Counted from the first letter of the stretch, positions 11,728 to 23,926 are shown. The stretch is DNA of 64,000 bases from Rhynchosporium graminicola (GCA_900074885.1 FJUW01000079.1:62001-126000), one strand, 5' to 3'. Notes: generated by a model not told the origin, from the letters alone. A program made the numbers and translations.

Positions 11728-13955
11728 ATGTCTGCCTACGGTAAATCGCTACCGCCACAACTTCATGGTATGTGTACGTGGAGGCGAAGTTTGAAACGCG
11801 TCCGTATGTTGCACTTTACTTACAGATTACTAGGTTTTGATGGTGGGCGAACTTATCCCGAGAACGCTTTCCCATACGCGGCCCCAAGCTATGCTTCCCA
11901 ACCTCCAGGTCCGGCAACAACTACCGCACCAGTCTACCAGACGGCACCTCAGCTGACACCCATGACTTACACTCCGAATCAGGTGCGCGCTCCTTATGAC
12001 GAACAATCTGGACCCTACTTGAATGTGGGAACGACAATACCTGAGATAACATCATTCGCGCCAAACAGAGGAATTTGCGGAACGAAGATTACTGTTTACA
12101 TTACATCACTATACGAGTTATTGACAGACTCCGCGCCAGTGTTCTCTTTAATGTTTGGATCACGGAAATGTTCTGCATCTCTGCAGAAGGTAGGCCAGCA
12201 AGGGGCCGTTTGCTCGTACACTGTGGTTGCCGAAGCGCCATCGTTTAATGTCACGGGCTGGCACTCGCCAATGGTACCTTTATGTATGCTCATGGAAAGT
12301 GGCGATGGAGATGCAATTGAGAAAGTGGATGCTGGGCAATTTACGTTCATTGATGGACAGAACGAAAACAGTACATCTCAAGAAACTGCTCGAAAACGGA
12401 AAATGTCGGCAGATTCAGCAGACATGCGTAGTCCCATGAAACGATCATCCAGCCAACATTTGAGATCGAAGGACGAGTACAGCACTTATGGGTACTCTCA
12501 AAGTGAGGGAGCTTCAACCTTTTCACCATATCTTCAACCGAGCAATAATTACAATAACCTTGTGCCACAATACAATCGTTCCGTATCAGGCTACCAGGGT
12601 CAGCAAGCCAGGAATTTCGGATACTATGCAACATCCACTGTATCACCCCCAGCCATAAAAGCACATTCACCTCAATCGGCGAACTGGAGCTACCAAAGTG
12701 CTTCACTAGCACGCAGTTCCGGTATACAGACAAGTCTTGGGCTACAGCGGCCGGGATTGGTATCATTGCCAGCATCGTCCGCAAATCCTCCTCTTATCAG
12801 GACTTCGACTTTGCAACAAAACTCGCCCAGTCCAGCAACCACACCACACGGAGGCCATCCAGCCCACTTTAATGCATACGCCCTGTACTCAAACAAAGCA
12901 AAATTAGAAGTTGCGGGGGATCTTGAGGAGATGCCAGTGCATTGGTCAAGCGAGGAGTTTGACTCAAGAAGACGGCTAGTGCACTTCAGGCGTTCACAGT
13001 CCGGCAGCACTATCACAGCCAGCTTCAACGCAGTTTCTCAAGAGGAGCGCCCCCAGAACAGTGTGTGTATCAGCTGCATCTATTGGGAAGAGAAACAAGA
13101 ATGTTTTGTTACCAGTGTTGATACGATCTATCTGTTGGAACACTTGGTCGCCGGCCGTTTCACAGTTGAAGAAAAGAATCGGATACGGAGGAATCTGGAA
13201 GGCTTCCATCCAGTCACGGTATCGAAAGGCAAGCCTGACAGTGAAGAGTTTTTCAAAATCATCATGGCATTTCCGGCACCGAAACCGAGAAATATTGAAA
13301 AAGATGTCAAAGTGTTCAAATGGAAAGATCTGACTGCCGCGTTGAAAAAGATCATCAGTAAATACGTACGTATCGCGAGCAAACCTTTGACATGACCTGC
13401 TGCTAACATTGAATTCAGTCCGCCAGCCCCTCGTCGACACTTCCACCAGCACCGACACTTCTTACACCTGTCAGTTCGTCAGGAGATTATGTCACGGAAG
13501 GGTCTAATGCGGCGATTTCATCCTACACAAATGACCACCATGGAGGGGTATCGCCTAGGTCGATATCAGGTTCGACTACTTCAACCTACACGAACAACAT
13601 GCCGGCTCGAGGTCTTTCGACTCACGATCAGAAGTCCATGGCACTTCAAGGTGGTCCTCCCGATCATCGCATGCCACAGCACCCCCACGAAGGATCTAGC
13701 TACTGGCAGGGCGGCCAGCATCACATGCAAGGATCTCATCAGTATCAATCTCTGGGCAACCACAGTAATCGTGGCACATGGGATATGCTTGGCCAGACGG
13801 GTCCCACGACTGCCGGCGGCACTTCTGCTCCATTGCAGAGCTTGAATCTGAATTATTCAAATCATCGCAACAATCCAGCGGACTCGGCGGCGGCTACAGG
13901 GGCCGACAACAGAATCGTCAGGACAATATCAGCGCAACAGCAGCAGCGGACTTAG
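11728..13955 (+). CDS. medA: Medusa-type developmental transcriptional regulator
   Basis: Predicted nuclear regulator of the Medusa (MedA) family, which controls conidiophore development and surface or adhesion traits in Aspergillus and relatives. I assemble three exons: 11728-11767, 11834-13365 and 13419-13955, giving 702 residues. Intron 2 (53 bp) has GTACGT, a TGCTAAC branch site and TTCAG. Intron 1 (66 bp, GTATGT...CTAG) is a multiple of three and open, so its removal rests on resemblance to the family N-terminus. The ATG at 11728 (MSAYGKSLPP) is the first in frame. Residues about 83-185 form a conserved block starting PEITSFAPNRG, reminiscent of an IPT/TIG fold. A Gln/Ser/Pro/Tyr-rich linker follows, then the family's hallmark C-terminal block at about 383-524 (SQSGSTI, CISCIYWEEK, FTVEEKNRIRRNLEGF, KPRNIEKDVKVF). 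The tail is low-complexity and ends in QQQQRT. Family assignment is strong; the exact N-terminus is less sure. Confidence 0.93.
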
Positions 13956-14610
13956 AATCAGCAGATGCCGCGTACGTGAGCTAGATAGGCTGGCTGTATG
14001 ATTGGCGATGGCGGACGTTGAGGGTGTGGTCAACAAGTCAGATGATGCGGCCTTTAGCGCGTCTGAGTCCATGTCCCATCTCGTATTGCCTCACATGCGC
14101 AGGGCCCGCCCTACACACAACTTCTGCCTGCCAACCAACCTCGTCGATGTCTCGATAACGAATTCGGGTCATCAGTACCTCTCTAGCACAAGCGATATAT
14201 TGGCATCAACGACACCGACATCCACATCGACGTTGATAACACGATGATACGTTCTTGCCCTCTGATCAGGTGGCTACCATCACACACTGGACACCCTCCT
14301 TATTGAGCGGACCGTGTGTTCCTTATTCGCAGTCAGCAAGATCCCTGTCTCGAGTCGCCTGGTCTAGATAAGCATTCTCGTTCCTTTATTTTCTATTTAT
14401 CTTTTTTCCTTCCCTGGCATCGGTGCATCCATCTATCTTTATTCGCATCACACATCAATGTCACCTTGTTTATCTCGCGGCAGCAATCATTCAATCAGTC
14501 AGCAGATACTAGATATCCTATTTTTTGACACCACGCAATTGTTTGTGGTGGTGGGTGTTTTTGGGGGACTAGGTTAGACGTCAGGCAGGGGTTGGCAGCA
14601 TTAGCGTTTG
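13956..14610 (+). other. Medusa 3' flank / probable 3'UTR
   Basis: There is no coding frame I would accept. The stretch is T-rich on the plus strand around 14380-14530, consistent with 3'UTR and transcription termination after Medusa. I cannot place the polyadenylation site. Confidence 0.35.
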
Positions 14611-15186
14611 TCATTTTCTCGAGGCCTGGATCGGATTTGGTCGTCGATTTCTGGGTCTGATGGTTAGGAGTTTAACCGTTCCGGTGGCGGGCGCGGCGTG
14701 GTGGGCGTTTCTATCCATGTATTCAACGAGCGGGCTGCATTTTACATGGTTATGGTGATTGGGTGTGTAGCATACAACCCAATATCTGGGTCGGGTGTCG
14801 GTGTTCGTTCTTGTTGTAGTCTGTGCTATGTTTTTGCTTGTTCCTGTTCTGGTCTGCTTCGTTCTATTAATTACAGCATCATCATTACCATCATCTACAT
14901 CATCTTTGCTTTTTGCCACCTTTGTCTTTCTTCGGAGCAGTATTAGATATCCCATCTTGTTAGAAGCTTGAAACTTGAGTTGAGTCTGACTGAGTAGACT
15001 GGCATATGGCCAAGAGATAGCCCATTTTGTACCTTTTATACCCAGCAGCAGGAGTGTCACAGCACTGTATAGCGTAATAATTACAATTATACCGATTGCA
15101 ATCGAAATTCTGCTTTCCTGTCGACTTTTTGTATTTCTTATTGATAGTCCAGACCTCGAACTTCTATGTTCCGTTTCGTAATACAT
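14611..15186 (-). CDS. Doubtful 191-residue hypothetical protein
   Basis: An ATG-started frame lies between the convergent Medusa and GH30 genes. It has one hydrophobic stretch at about residues 28-50 (SIAIGIIVIITLYSAVTLLL) that could be a membrane segment. The remainder is rich in Thr, Arg, Asn, His and Asp and looks low-complexity. I recognise no family, motif or splice structure. A frame of this length could arise by chance in a window of this size, and it may simply be antisense to the Medusa 3'UTR. Kept as a low-confidence entry because it is the longest ATG frame in this gap. Confidence 0.18.
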   Translation of the reverse strand: MYYETEHRSSRSGLSIRNTKSRQESRISIAIGIIVIITLYSAVTLLLLGIKGTKWAISWPYASLLSQTQLKFQASNKMGYLILLRRKTKVAKSKDDVDDGNDDAVINRTKQTRTGTSKNIAQTTTRTNTDTRPRYWVVCYTPNHHNHVKCSPLVEYMDRNAHHAAPATGTVKLLTIRPRNRRPNPIQASRK

Positions 15187-16040
15187 TGGTTCTGATGAGC
15201 AATATCGTCATCATAGACCACGTGGGATGGAGGGATTGAGGGAGACATCTCCGTGCCGTGTCTGCGAACAATAAATTGCGAAGGAACGAGGAGAGTGCAC
15301 AGACACCAAGTAATGTGACAAGAATCACAAGATATTATTTGAAGAAACGGATATTCAAGGGAAGTGTGGAATAGGAATGGGCGGGGGAGCTGGACTCAGG
15401 CATGAAAGAGGAAGGATGATAAATAAATTCGTCTGTCTAGTCGCGTAATTATCAAATCACCAGACGTCGTTTTAAATTTTCCCGACCCACTCACCCTCGC
15501 TTACTTGAACGCAACAAACAACGTTTCTTCTCACACCTCTGTAGTGGTTTGAACTGGTGTCTCTCTCATATAGTGGTTCAGTAGTATGTCGCCTACTGAA
15601 TTGCACTTTCAGCGAATCAGTAACACGTATATCCCTTCCCTTCCTTTCTAAGAAGATTTGCGATACTCTGTCCGCCCGAAGCGCTTTAGATGAAGACTGG
15701 AAGTAATGACATTAATGCGAAGCACAGTGAAAGATATTCGGAGTAATATTTACATGGAAGAGGTATCTTCATGCATCCTGAGGAGCAATTGTCATTTCTG
15801 TCAGCCTGGTGGTTGTGACCATGGGGTCGTTCTAAATGATGGGTAAAAGGCGTTACGAAAACAAAAAGCGCAGATATAAATATATGTAAAAGTGTGGTGC
15901 CTTATCCTCCTCGATTTCTCAGCTATCCGCATGACGAGTGATTGTCGCTCGACTACCACGCAAGTGCAAGGCGATGCACAACTCCACACCACCGAATCCT
16001 AACTGCTGCGCTGTTCGTAGTGCCGCGCATCAGCGACGCT
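15187..16040. other. Intergenic gap, nothing recognised
   Basis: No coding frame, RNA gene or clear repeat is visible. It holds the 3' flank of the minus-strand GH30 gene and the far side of the Medusa 3' region. Confidence 0.4.
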
Positions 16041-17793
16041 TCAAGCACGGTGTTTATTAGTTGGCGAATGGGGATTAGGTTTTGTTTTGTGAGGCTTAGG
16101 AACCTTTGCAAGCGTTGTGTGCCTTGGAATTGGTGCGGGCTTACAAGTCGTTGTGTGCTTCGGAGTTGGTGTAGGTTTAGCACTCGTTGTGGGTTTAGCA
16201 CTCGTTGTGGGTTTAGCGCTCGTTGTGGGTTTAGCACTCGTTGTGGTCTTGAAAGTTGGGGTAGGTTTGCAGCTCGTCGTTGTGTGCTTCGGAGTTGGTG
16301 TGGGTGTAGAACTCGTTGTGGGCTTCAGAGTTGGCGTAGATTTGGAGGTCGTTGGTGCAATTGGCTCTTTGTTATTGCCTGGTTTCCCGGACAAGATAAA
16401 AGAGACGATACCATGTTCAGGGATCGTGGCACCGACAAGGCCACCATCAACACTCGCATCCAGAACCCCCATGGTAATATTGGCCTGCGATGTAACAAAT
16501 CCCGTGACCGATTGAGCATTGAACCCAGCGGTCCCGACTTGAACAGTTGTAGGAACGCTATTGGTGTTGATCATGATTACGGATACAGTGCCATCAGTAT
16601 TCTGGAACGCCACAGTATTGACGCCAAGAGGAGCTCCAGATGTGGCAACACGAACTGCGTCAGGGCGTGCAGCGCGACTGAAGTGTGCATAAGCCCACAA
16701 ACGAGCTGATGGAAACAGCGTCATGCCTTCAATCTTGATGAGGCCTGCATTAACGGTTGTCTTCTCGATTCCTTCCCAATAAAAGTAAGCCGAGACGCCG
16801 CCCTTCACAATGGCATTATAGATATGGTTCGCCCAGGTGTACCCATCACTGACAGAGCCGGTTGAGTACCAGTGTCCATTCCAAGCATCGGTCGTCTCTT
16901 TCTCCGTCAACCAAGTTGGGCGAGAGGTTTTGAGCGGAATGGTGGCGTCGCTGGAATATCCATGTCCGGTGATTCTGGCAATCTGATTTTCAACACCAGC
17001 GGCAATGAGTTGTGCAGTTGCGGGAATCATATCGTTCCAGCCAACCATATCACAGCAGGTGATACCGACAGATTCCAGACCTGCAGCAACGAGAGCGGGA
17101 TGCAAAACCTTTATGAATTCCGCAGCATGGTTTCCAGAGGCAAGCATGGAGGAGTAGGCAGTCCTACAACATTGTCAGTTATTTATAAATGGTCCACATT
17201 TGGGGGACTCACGTGTAGTCAGGCTCATTCACGAAACCCAAGTAGCTGTAATCGATGCCCTCGGCCTTATAGAACTTGACATACTGGATCAAGAGGTGTG
17301 CATATGCGGCCTTCCAGTCTCCAGAAGCACAAGTATGTTCACCAACACCACAGAGATATCCTCCGTCGGTGTCCACGCCATTAGTTTTCATGAAACCAGG
17401 TGCGCTCCAGGCATTCGCGTAGAATCTCGTTACACCATAGGCTTTCGCCTGTTGTGAAACCCAGACTTGGCGGTTGTCAATCCCATCCCAGACATAGTTG
17501 GGTATTTGCTCCGGGCTACCAGGGCTGACAGGTAAAATGCTGTCGCCCTTCTTCGGGCCGGATCCGATGCGATTGCGCAAGATGGTGAACCCAGCACCTT
17601 TGGTAGGACTGAAGAGCAAATCGAGTCCATATGTTCGTTGCGGGACGGGAAGGTTGAAGAGGTCATATGCGCGACCGAACGCTTGAGAGATGCCGAACCC
17701 GTCCATCTTCTGGAAAGTTGTTCCAACATCGACAGTGATTGCTGCAAGAGCTGTTTGGGCACCAATGGCCAAGAGACCGAAACGAAAAAACAT
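16041..17793 (-). CDS. Secreted glycoside hydrolase family 30 enzyme with repeat tail
   Basis: Predicted secreted retaining glycosidase of family GH30 (clan A TIM barrel). Fungal members act on xylan, beta-1,6-glucan or galactan; the substrate cannot be fixed here. Exon 1 is 17213-17793 and exon 2 is 16041-17163, separated by a 49-bp intron (GTGAGT...TGTAG), giving 567 residues. The first ATG, at 17793, opens a signal peptide (MFFRFGLLAIGAQTALA). GH30 signs are GFGISQAFG near residue 32, the acid/base Glu190 in FVNEPDY, the nucleophile Glu281 in WLTEKE, and YFYWEG near 320. A beta-sandwich-like segment follows to about 450. From about 454 to the end the chain is a Pro/Thr/Ser/Lys tail, including four near-perfect KPTTSA units encoded by an 18-bp tandem repeat around 16170-16245. 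No GPI-like hydrophobic end is seen, so the tail may be a glycosylated wall-binding segment. The 3' end converges on the Medusa side. Confidence 0.9.
16170..16245 (-). repeat. 18-bp tandem repeat encoding KPTTSA units
   Basis: About four copies of an 18-bp unit (plus-strand form GGGTTTAGCACTCGTTGT) differ by single bases and encode Lys-Pro-Thr-Thr-Ser-Ala in the GH30 tail. The unit is a multiple of three, so copy-number change would keep the frame. Confidence 0.8.
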
Positions 17794-17902
17794 TATGCCG
17801 GAAAAAGAACTCAATTACTGATCGGAGAAAGGAGCGACACCGACCGATTTTAGAAAAGAATGTCTGAATAGCTTGCATGTTGAATGAAGATGAAAAGACA
17901 GG

Positions 17903-17910
17903 TCTATATG
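17903..17910 (-). promoter_or_regulatory. Possible TATA element of the GH30 gene
   Basis: On the minus strand CATATAGA lies about 110 nt upstream of the GH30 start. Position and composition fit a core promoter, but the match is weak. Confidence 0.3.
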
Positions 17911-20900
17911 CTCGCGGTATTCCTCCTATGCTATCTTTCTGATAGTGCATGTGCTTTTGAGGGGCGGGGCACATCCCTTGTATTATTACTCTGAATCCTC
18001 GACATCTCTTCTCAGAAGCGTAGACTCCACATCTGACAGATCGAATGTTTGAAGTACCATGTAGACAAGGGTTCCAAGATGCGAAATCTCGGTCAAGTTC
18101 AGTTAGAGTTCAGATAGTGTCGAATTCCCAGACATTGACTCTCGCTAGGTCTAGCTCCTTGTCTACTCATTTTGCCGATAGCAACGTTCCTTCAAATAAC
18201 CTCCTCCCTGCCGGATCAGGATATACTCCAGAGAGCAGTGTCCCAGAGCAAGCCTCTGTTTCTTTTATTCTAGCGCAACCATCTCAACTGGCGGAGGTAG
18301 GCGCAGTAGCTTTCATGCCTATTGGGCCACCGAATCTGGCCTCTGAGGCAATGTACGGTACTACTGTATATAGGAGCTCTCAGCTAGACACGTCCCCATG
18401 CCCCCTGGGAGGCCTCAGAAGAGTACACCTACGGTGTACCTTCGCTGGACGCAAATATCTATCATCATCATCACCAGAGTAAAGTCCTAGGCTTCGAACT
18501 TAGCAACTAACTATAGAGTTCGCGTCCAAGGCTGTCCGAAGGGTAAGTTCTTTAGAATAGAAAGCGAGATAGCAGGGACTTTGGGTTCTCTTCAAAGTCT
18601 ACTTCATACAGGCTGGAAATAATGTACCCATAACGTCCGTGCACCCTTTACTCTTCAGAACGCTACACAATTCAGCTTTAGAGAAAACAATTTCATACCG
18701 AGTATAACTAATTTAATTAGTATTCTATACACACGTGAACCTTTTGCTTTTCAGTCAATTTAATAACGGTTGTAGATTGCTATTTCCTATGAGTTCACGC
18801 ACGGATAGCAAAGGTTCGTTTTTTAGGCCATGTACGAAGTACTTTAGGTAGGAAGTATTTCCTTATCTAAAGGTAAGGAAGGATCAGAAGGGAAAACTAC
18901 TAATGTATCCGAGCACGAGTACTTACTCAGTAATGATATGAACTTCGGAAAGCTCTACTACTTTGACCCACTTAGGTCTCGTGTTTGGCGCGGATATGCC
19001 TTTGGAGTGAGCGCAGCCCCATTGATCACTACATGGGACCTCGATCATTCGAGCCCTCGTCTGCATGGTGTTTCAAACATTTAATCAATCCGACATGACG
19101 GAAAGCTTTGAGATCGAGGTCCAAACAAACGTAGAGACACCGAGAGAGAACAACGTTCCACATAATTTCCCTTGAAGCCCTAATCTTAAAGCTTTTCCAT
19201 CGACGACAACATACCTATGGGCCTGGGCCCGTTAAGCGAGCCAATCATTACCACGAACAAACACACTCTTGTACATCAAGCTTTCTCATGGCCAACAAGC
19301 TTTAGAACTTGAAGTGTGTTGTGGGCCTTGTGATACTTGCTCATTTAGAAATGTTAGAAATATTCCGTTGGTTGGGCCTAGCCACCCCCTCAGTTTACAG
19401 GGATACGATGGCGAAAATCCAATCAGCTAAACCACAGCGGTAGCTTGAATAAATCGCAAATATCGTATACATCAAGTTTTAAGTGTGTACAGTCTCCATC
19501 GAGGCTTTCCACTTCAAGTGTGGCCATTTATGCTTGCTCGGAAAGCTGAAGACTTTGCACATTTCCGAGTTCATCAAAACCGAGTTCTGGTCATCAGATC
19601 GCTCGGATGACTGACGTCAAATCTTAAAAGATGATACTAGAATCATCCGAAGCCAATGTGAGTTTCGGTAAGCTTGGATACCCGCATGGCCCGGCTCAGC
19701 CGTTACTCCAAAAACTGCACAGAGGCAAAGGGTACTGCAATTCTGTATCATGGAAGTACGGGGGTATAGCAATCAAATGTTGTCATAGAGCTAGCAGGGG
19801 ATTAGAAGACTTCACTGTAAACAGCGATGTCTGTACGGAGAGCGCACTGACTCCCTCTCACTATTTGAGTAACTTTCTGCGAAGCTATAGACCTTGTAAT
19901 TGCATTCACAAGTATACTGTAGTAAAGGCTCCTACTCCCCTGCTACTGCTATGAGAATGCTTCACAGCTGTAAATTCGTACATTTGTAGACCCTCGATTC
20001 TGGTCTCTTAACAACGAATCATTGCTAATTTTCTCGGGAGGAATTTTCTGGAATAGTCATCTCTGATCGAAGGATGTCTATCTACATCATGCATTAAACT
20101 GTGAAATGAAACAGACGTCGACTATGTACGGAATGCAGTTTCCTGCTATTCTTTGCTCTCAGTACGAAAGGGGGGGATGATGATCTTGGAGCGGTAGAAC
20201 CTGGACGGTGAGCTTATACTTATCCCATATGAGTACCTCCGTACGATAGCATGCATCTTATCCTGGGCGAGCTTTGTAACATGCTTTGCTGCGAGCAAAC
20301 TGTCCTGATACATTTTTTCCCTTGCGGCTCGATCTTTCCAGAATATCAGGCACCCATGTCACTTCGTCTGCTTGAATAAGCGAGATTTCCCTCACGTAAG
20401 CTGTGGTCATCATGAGATACTGCGAGTGTTCGAAAATAAACGTATAATTAGTTCGACTTGAAGCTACTGTTTCGATTACTTTCGCGGGCAGTCTCGCGGT
20501 GTGACTACTCGTTGTAAGGATAAGAAACCCTTACCCTGTCTTCATCATTACGAGCCTCAGCAAGGACTAGCATCCAATCATTTAACTAATCTCAGTCTGA
20601 TTATAAGGGAGAACCTGCTAGAACTCCGCAACAGGGTAGGGGTTTATTTATCATTACCACCAAGTACTCACTGTTAGGACCTTCAAATGTATTTCTCCAA
20701 TTCAATTGAAAAGCGAGTCAATGCCGCATAAGTGTGTCTACCTGGTGGTCGGGCTACATAAATCAATAACTTGTATTTATCAACACAAGCCTCAATAAGG
20801 ATTAACATCTAATGAATACAACAGATAGGGGTCCTTCAAAGGCATTCAAGTTTTGGGGCCGAAAAATGCCTCGAAGCTTTCACGGACGACAGCGACATTA

Positions 20901-21521
20901 AGCATATGATTCGAGTACTAGCTTCTTCAGGTCCTAAATGACGGCTGGCCCAATGAGGATTATGCACGGAGATACCATCTCAGCGATTCCATTCTAGATA
21001 AATTTTATCAACGAATCTTCTAATCACAGTCTCCATAAGTCGAAAGCGACAAATGAGCTTCATAACTTAACACAACTGTAATGCGAAGTAGCTCACATCG
21101 TAGATTATTTGACCACCTGTATGCGCTAACTATGACATCTCTTAAACAGTCTTTGTTTTTATTGTAGTAATTTAGTTCCCACTAGAGATTTACAGATCAC
21201 GTGAAACCCAGATCAGAATCGTCGTTTTCCCAACCAACAACGACGATATCGATAGCTGGCTAACGTGAAAGGAGTTAAATGCGAAATATATGCCTAAAAA
21301 ATCAACTAAGATTAAAGGGTTATAAGACTTACATCCATTACAAGAGATTAGAGTGACTATTATAATAGTGTAGCGCCTCTATAAGGTACGTCACTTCCCA
21401 CACTTAATGATATTCCTTTCACTAGGTGGGGGGTCGCGCTTTCAACATTTTCCTCGTTAAAATTGTCGTTTTCACGTTTTGGACTACGATTGTGCCTTGT
21501 GGCAACTTCCTAAATGGTGGA
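17911..21521. other. Gene-poor spacer with weak repeats
   Basis: No gene is supported. Two ATG frames (18045-18482 plus, 145 codons; 19631-19954 plus, 107 codons) have no recognisable motif. The stretch is mildly AT-rich but keeps CpA and TpG, so it is not RIP-saturated like the block after 41.5 kb. An imperfect 31-bp direct repeat occurs at about 20548 and 20784. Confidence 0.4.
20548..20815. repeat. Imperfect direct repeat pair differing by transitions
   Basis: About 31 bp beginning ACGAGCCTCAGCAAGGAC at 20548 recurs at 20784 as ACAAGCCTCAATAAGGAT. By hand, all but one of the differences replace G by A or C by T in the second copy. The space between the copies is about 200 bp with no obvious relation. 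This looks like the remains of a mutated duplicated element. Confidence 0.4.
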
Positions 21522-21726
21522 GTATTGGATTGAAGCACGTGCTATCCCTTCGAAGTGCCTCTGATCAATATAGAACACGTAGTAACATGGGACACCGCTA
21601 AATCAGGTGGGTGGATATCAGCCCGTTAGTATTTTCAGTCCCTCGTTAATTTGGCTTTGTCCCATGTTACTACGTGTTCCATGTTGAGAAGCGACACTAT
21701 CATGTGATTTGCTTCAAACATTACCC
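21522..21726. repeat. Fold-back (MITE-like) inverted repeat element
   Basis: A perfect 22-bp inverted repeat (GAACACGTAGTAACATGGGACA at 21573-21594, reverse complement at 21658-21679) forms the core of a longer imperfect hairpin. Outward, the arms stay alignable for about 50 bp, through AGTG...TCAA and TTGAAGCA, with mostly transition differences and one length difference. Inward they continue for about 15 bp. The whole could fold as one stem of roughly 90 bp arms. No target duplication or transposase is evident. A decayed non-autonomous DNA transposon is the simplest reading. Confidence 0.6.
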
Positions 21727-22007
21727 TATCGCAAGGTCGGTGTCCGCGGCACCATCAGTAGCCATGGCAGATTGATGTTAGCATATTAACAGTAGTAAGC
21801 AATGCGCATCTGTAGTAAATTCAGAAATACTGAGATATGTATGATGTACTGAGTTTTGAAGTTCATTTGTCGCTTTGACTGCGAAGGGTATTTGAAATAA
21901 TTACATGAACGAAAGTGTGCAAGCTACAGCAGGTCCAACTTCTTGAGAAAAACGTCTGATCAAACGCGATACGCTCACAATAGCTCCCCGTAACCCATTG
22001 TGCTGCT

Positions 22008-22890
22008 TCAATTGCTAGGGAGGATGTATTTCCCTGCAGCAATCGCAGCCTTGATGCTCGCGTCCTCCTTCACATATGGCTTCACAAGGTGTCCCACAGA
22101 GCTTTCCAAAATCAATCCGGCAACCATATTTCCAAACACGAGTCCTGCATTTGGATTCAGATGCGTCGAGTCGTCCAAAACTTTGTCGTAAGTCCTTGCT
22201 TTTGTCTCTCCAATAGCGTTCAGGTACTTCATTGAAGCTGCATTCAAATCGATAACAGCTGCTTTGAGATCAGAAGCAACTGCCAAAGTGGCCTTCACCT
22301 GCTCGACAAGATCTAGATCGATGCTTCCGTTGACGTATCTACGCCTAGACAGCGAAGTTACCAAGATAGGTGTTCCACCTGCGGCAATCACCTCCTGGGC
22401 GAATTTTTTCATGTTGACCTTAAATTCAGCCACGGTGATGTTTTTGATTGGTTTTTGGTCGTTGTGTCCAAACTAGAATTCCTACAGTTAGTCTTGGAAT
22501 GTTTATACTTCCGACACGAATGACCTTCATCCAAAAGGCGTGAAATGTGGAAGTTCATGGTTGAAGGATAGGGAAAAGTTGCACAAATACCTGAATCGTT
22601 ACGTATGGACTGTGGGTTGCGCTGGCCCGTTTAACAGCGCCAGTCACGTTTGCCCAATCGCCTCCAGCCCGAAAACTCTCGGTGGTAGCTCCATTGTGGC
22701 CGAAGTTGGTTCCATTTGCACCGCCAACGAGAGTAGTGAGAAAGCCATTTCCCCAGCCACCACCAGATGCAGTTGTTGAGTCTCCAGCTAGAAAGAAAGC
22801 AGGGGTTTTGAGGCCCTTCTTTGCCGGTTGCACAGGCGACGATATAGCGATTCCAGCAAGACCAAGCTGCCATAAAAAGGAGGCACGCAT
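22008..22890 (-). CDS. Rhamnogalacturonan acetylesterase-like SGNH hydrolase (CE12)
   Basis: Predicted secreted esterase that removes acetyl groups from rhamnogalacturonan I (pectin), carbohydrate esterase family 12. Exon 1 is 22591-22890 and exon 2 is 22008-22472. The 118-bp intron (GTATTT donor, GACTAAC branch site, TTCTAG acceptor) falls in phase 0, giving 254 residues. A short hydrophobic leader (MRASFLWQLGLAGIAISS) precedes the catalytic Ser38 in the GDST block. The oxyanion-type FGHND motif, residues 101-105, is restored exactly by the splice. The Asp201/His204 pair is in DDSTHLN. Length fits fungal members of about 250 residues. It stands alone, with a further secreted enzyme (GH30) upstream in coordinate on the same strand. 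Wider SGNH relatives with other substrates cannot be excluded. Confidence 0.88.
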
Positions 22891-23926
22891 TTTGAAGTAT
22901 GAGATGGGGAAAGGCTTTTGTGCTGAAAGAAGAAATTAGAAAGAGTAAAAGAGTGTATGGGCCGAAACTTGCAAAACAGGCGCCAGAGGTGACAAAGACG
23001 GTTGATATAGAGAGACTCGAAGTTGGCTTACGATTCGCATATAATGATTGAAAGACCAAATCAAGCTTGCGAACTCAAAGCCCAGAGTCAAAATACGCAT
23101 ATTAAGTCACCCAGATCGATTGGTGTTACTTGAAATTTTAGCGTTGAATCCTCGCCAATCAACTGACCTGATCTCCTCGCTTCGAGGGATCAAGGTTCCC
23201 CGCTCCGCCGAAATCAGATTAAGGGATAATTAATTCGGATCAGAAGAAGAACAATGTCAAAGAAACAGTACAGTAGACCTATGCAGCTCTTGCAATTCAC
23301 TAATCCTGCCTTTTCCCTATTATTTTAGAATGTCGTTGTGGTCAGTTGCCCTACCAGAAGAGGATTCCGCGTTAGAATGCTAGCACCAATTGACTTGGGT
23401 AGATAGATAGATACGATTGCAATATCAAGAAGTGGCTTTCGCAGTCATCTATGCGACTATCCCTACCTTGGAATACTCTTCCATTGGTGGATTTAATTGA
23501 GAAATGTCGTTCGCCTAGCTCACCTTTATTTAGAGGAGAAGATTAAATAGGCCAGCCGCCCAACCAGACAGACCCTGCTGGGTTAAACCCTTTTACAGTT
23601 TGTCGTTGGCGTGTGGAATTGTCACGTGAGACTTGAACTGAAGATACACCTGGTAGGTAAAAAGCTTTCTTATAAGTGAAGAGGATTCGGGATCAAATTC
23701 TCCGGGCCATGCGATGTTTATTGACATAGTCACGTGATACTGAACGGCATTCGAGACGAGCGAGCTTCCTCGAAAGACTCAAAGAGGTATCGGTGAAAGG
23801 AGAACATGTCGAGCAAGAACGCACGGAACACGCATACATAATAGAGCGAAGAAAGTGATGTTATCATTCTTTCTCTCAAAGACTTGAAGTTCCGCGCCGG
23901 CGCGACTCCTACACCACGCCAAACTC
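22891..23926. other. Intergenic region with two CACGTG sites
   Basis: Upstream region of the minus-strand esterase and 3' flank of the small tail-anchored gene. It contains GTCACGTGAG near 23617 and GTCACGTGAT near 23741, E-box palindromes of the bHLH type, and a short TAGATAGATAGATA run near 23400. No gene is seen. Confidence 0.4.

Noticed and set aside
12347..13458. Several minus-strand frames opposite Medusa
   Set aside because: They are shadows of a strongly conserved coding gene; no independent evidence.
18045..18482. 145-codon plus-strand frame upstream of the GH30 gene
   Set aside because: It starts with ATG but has no motif, signal peptide or family resemblance; insufficient support.
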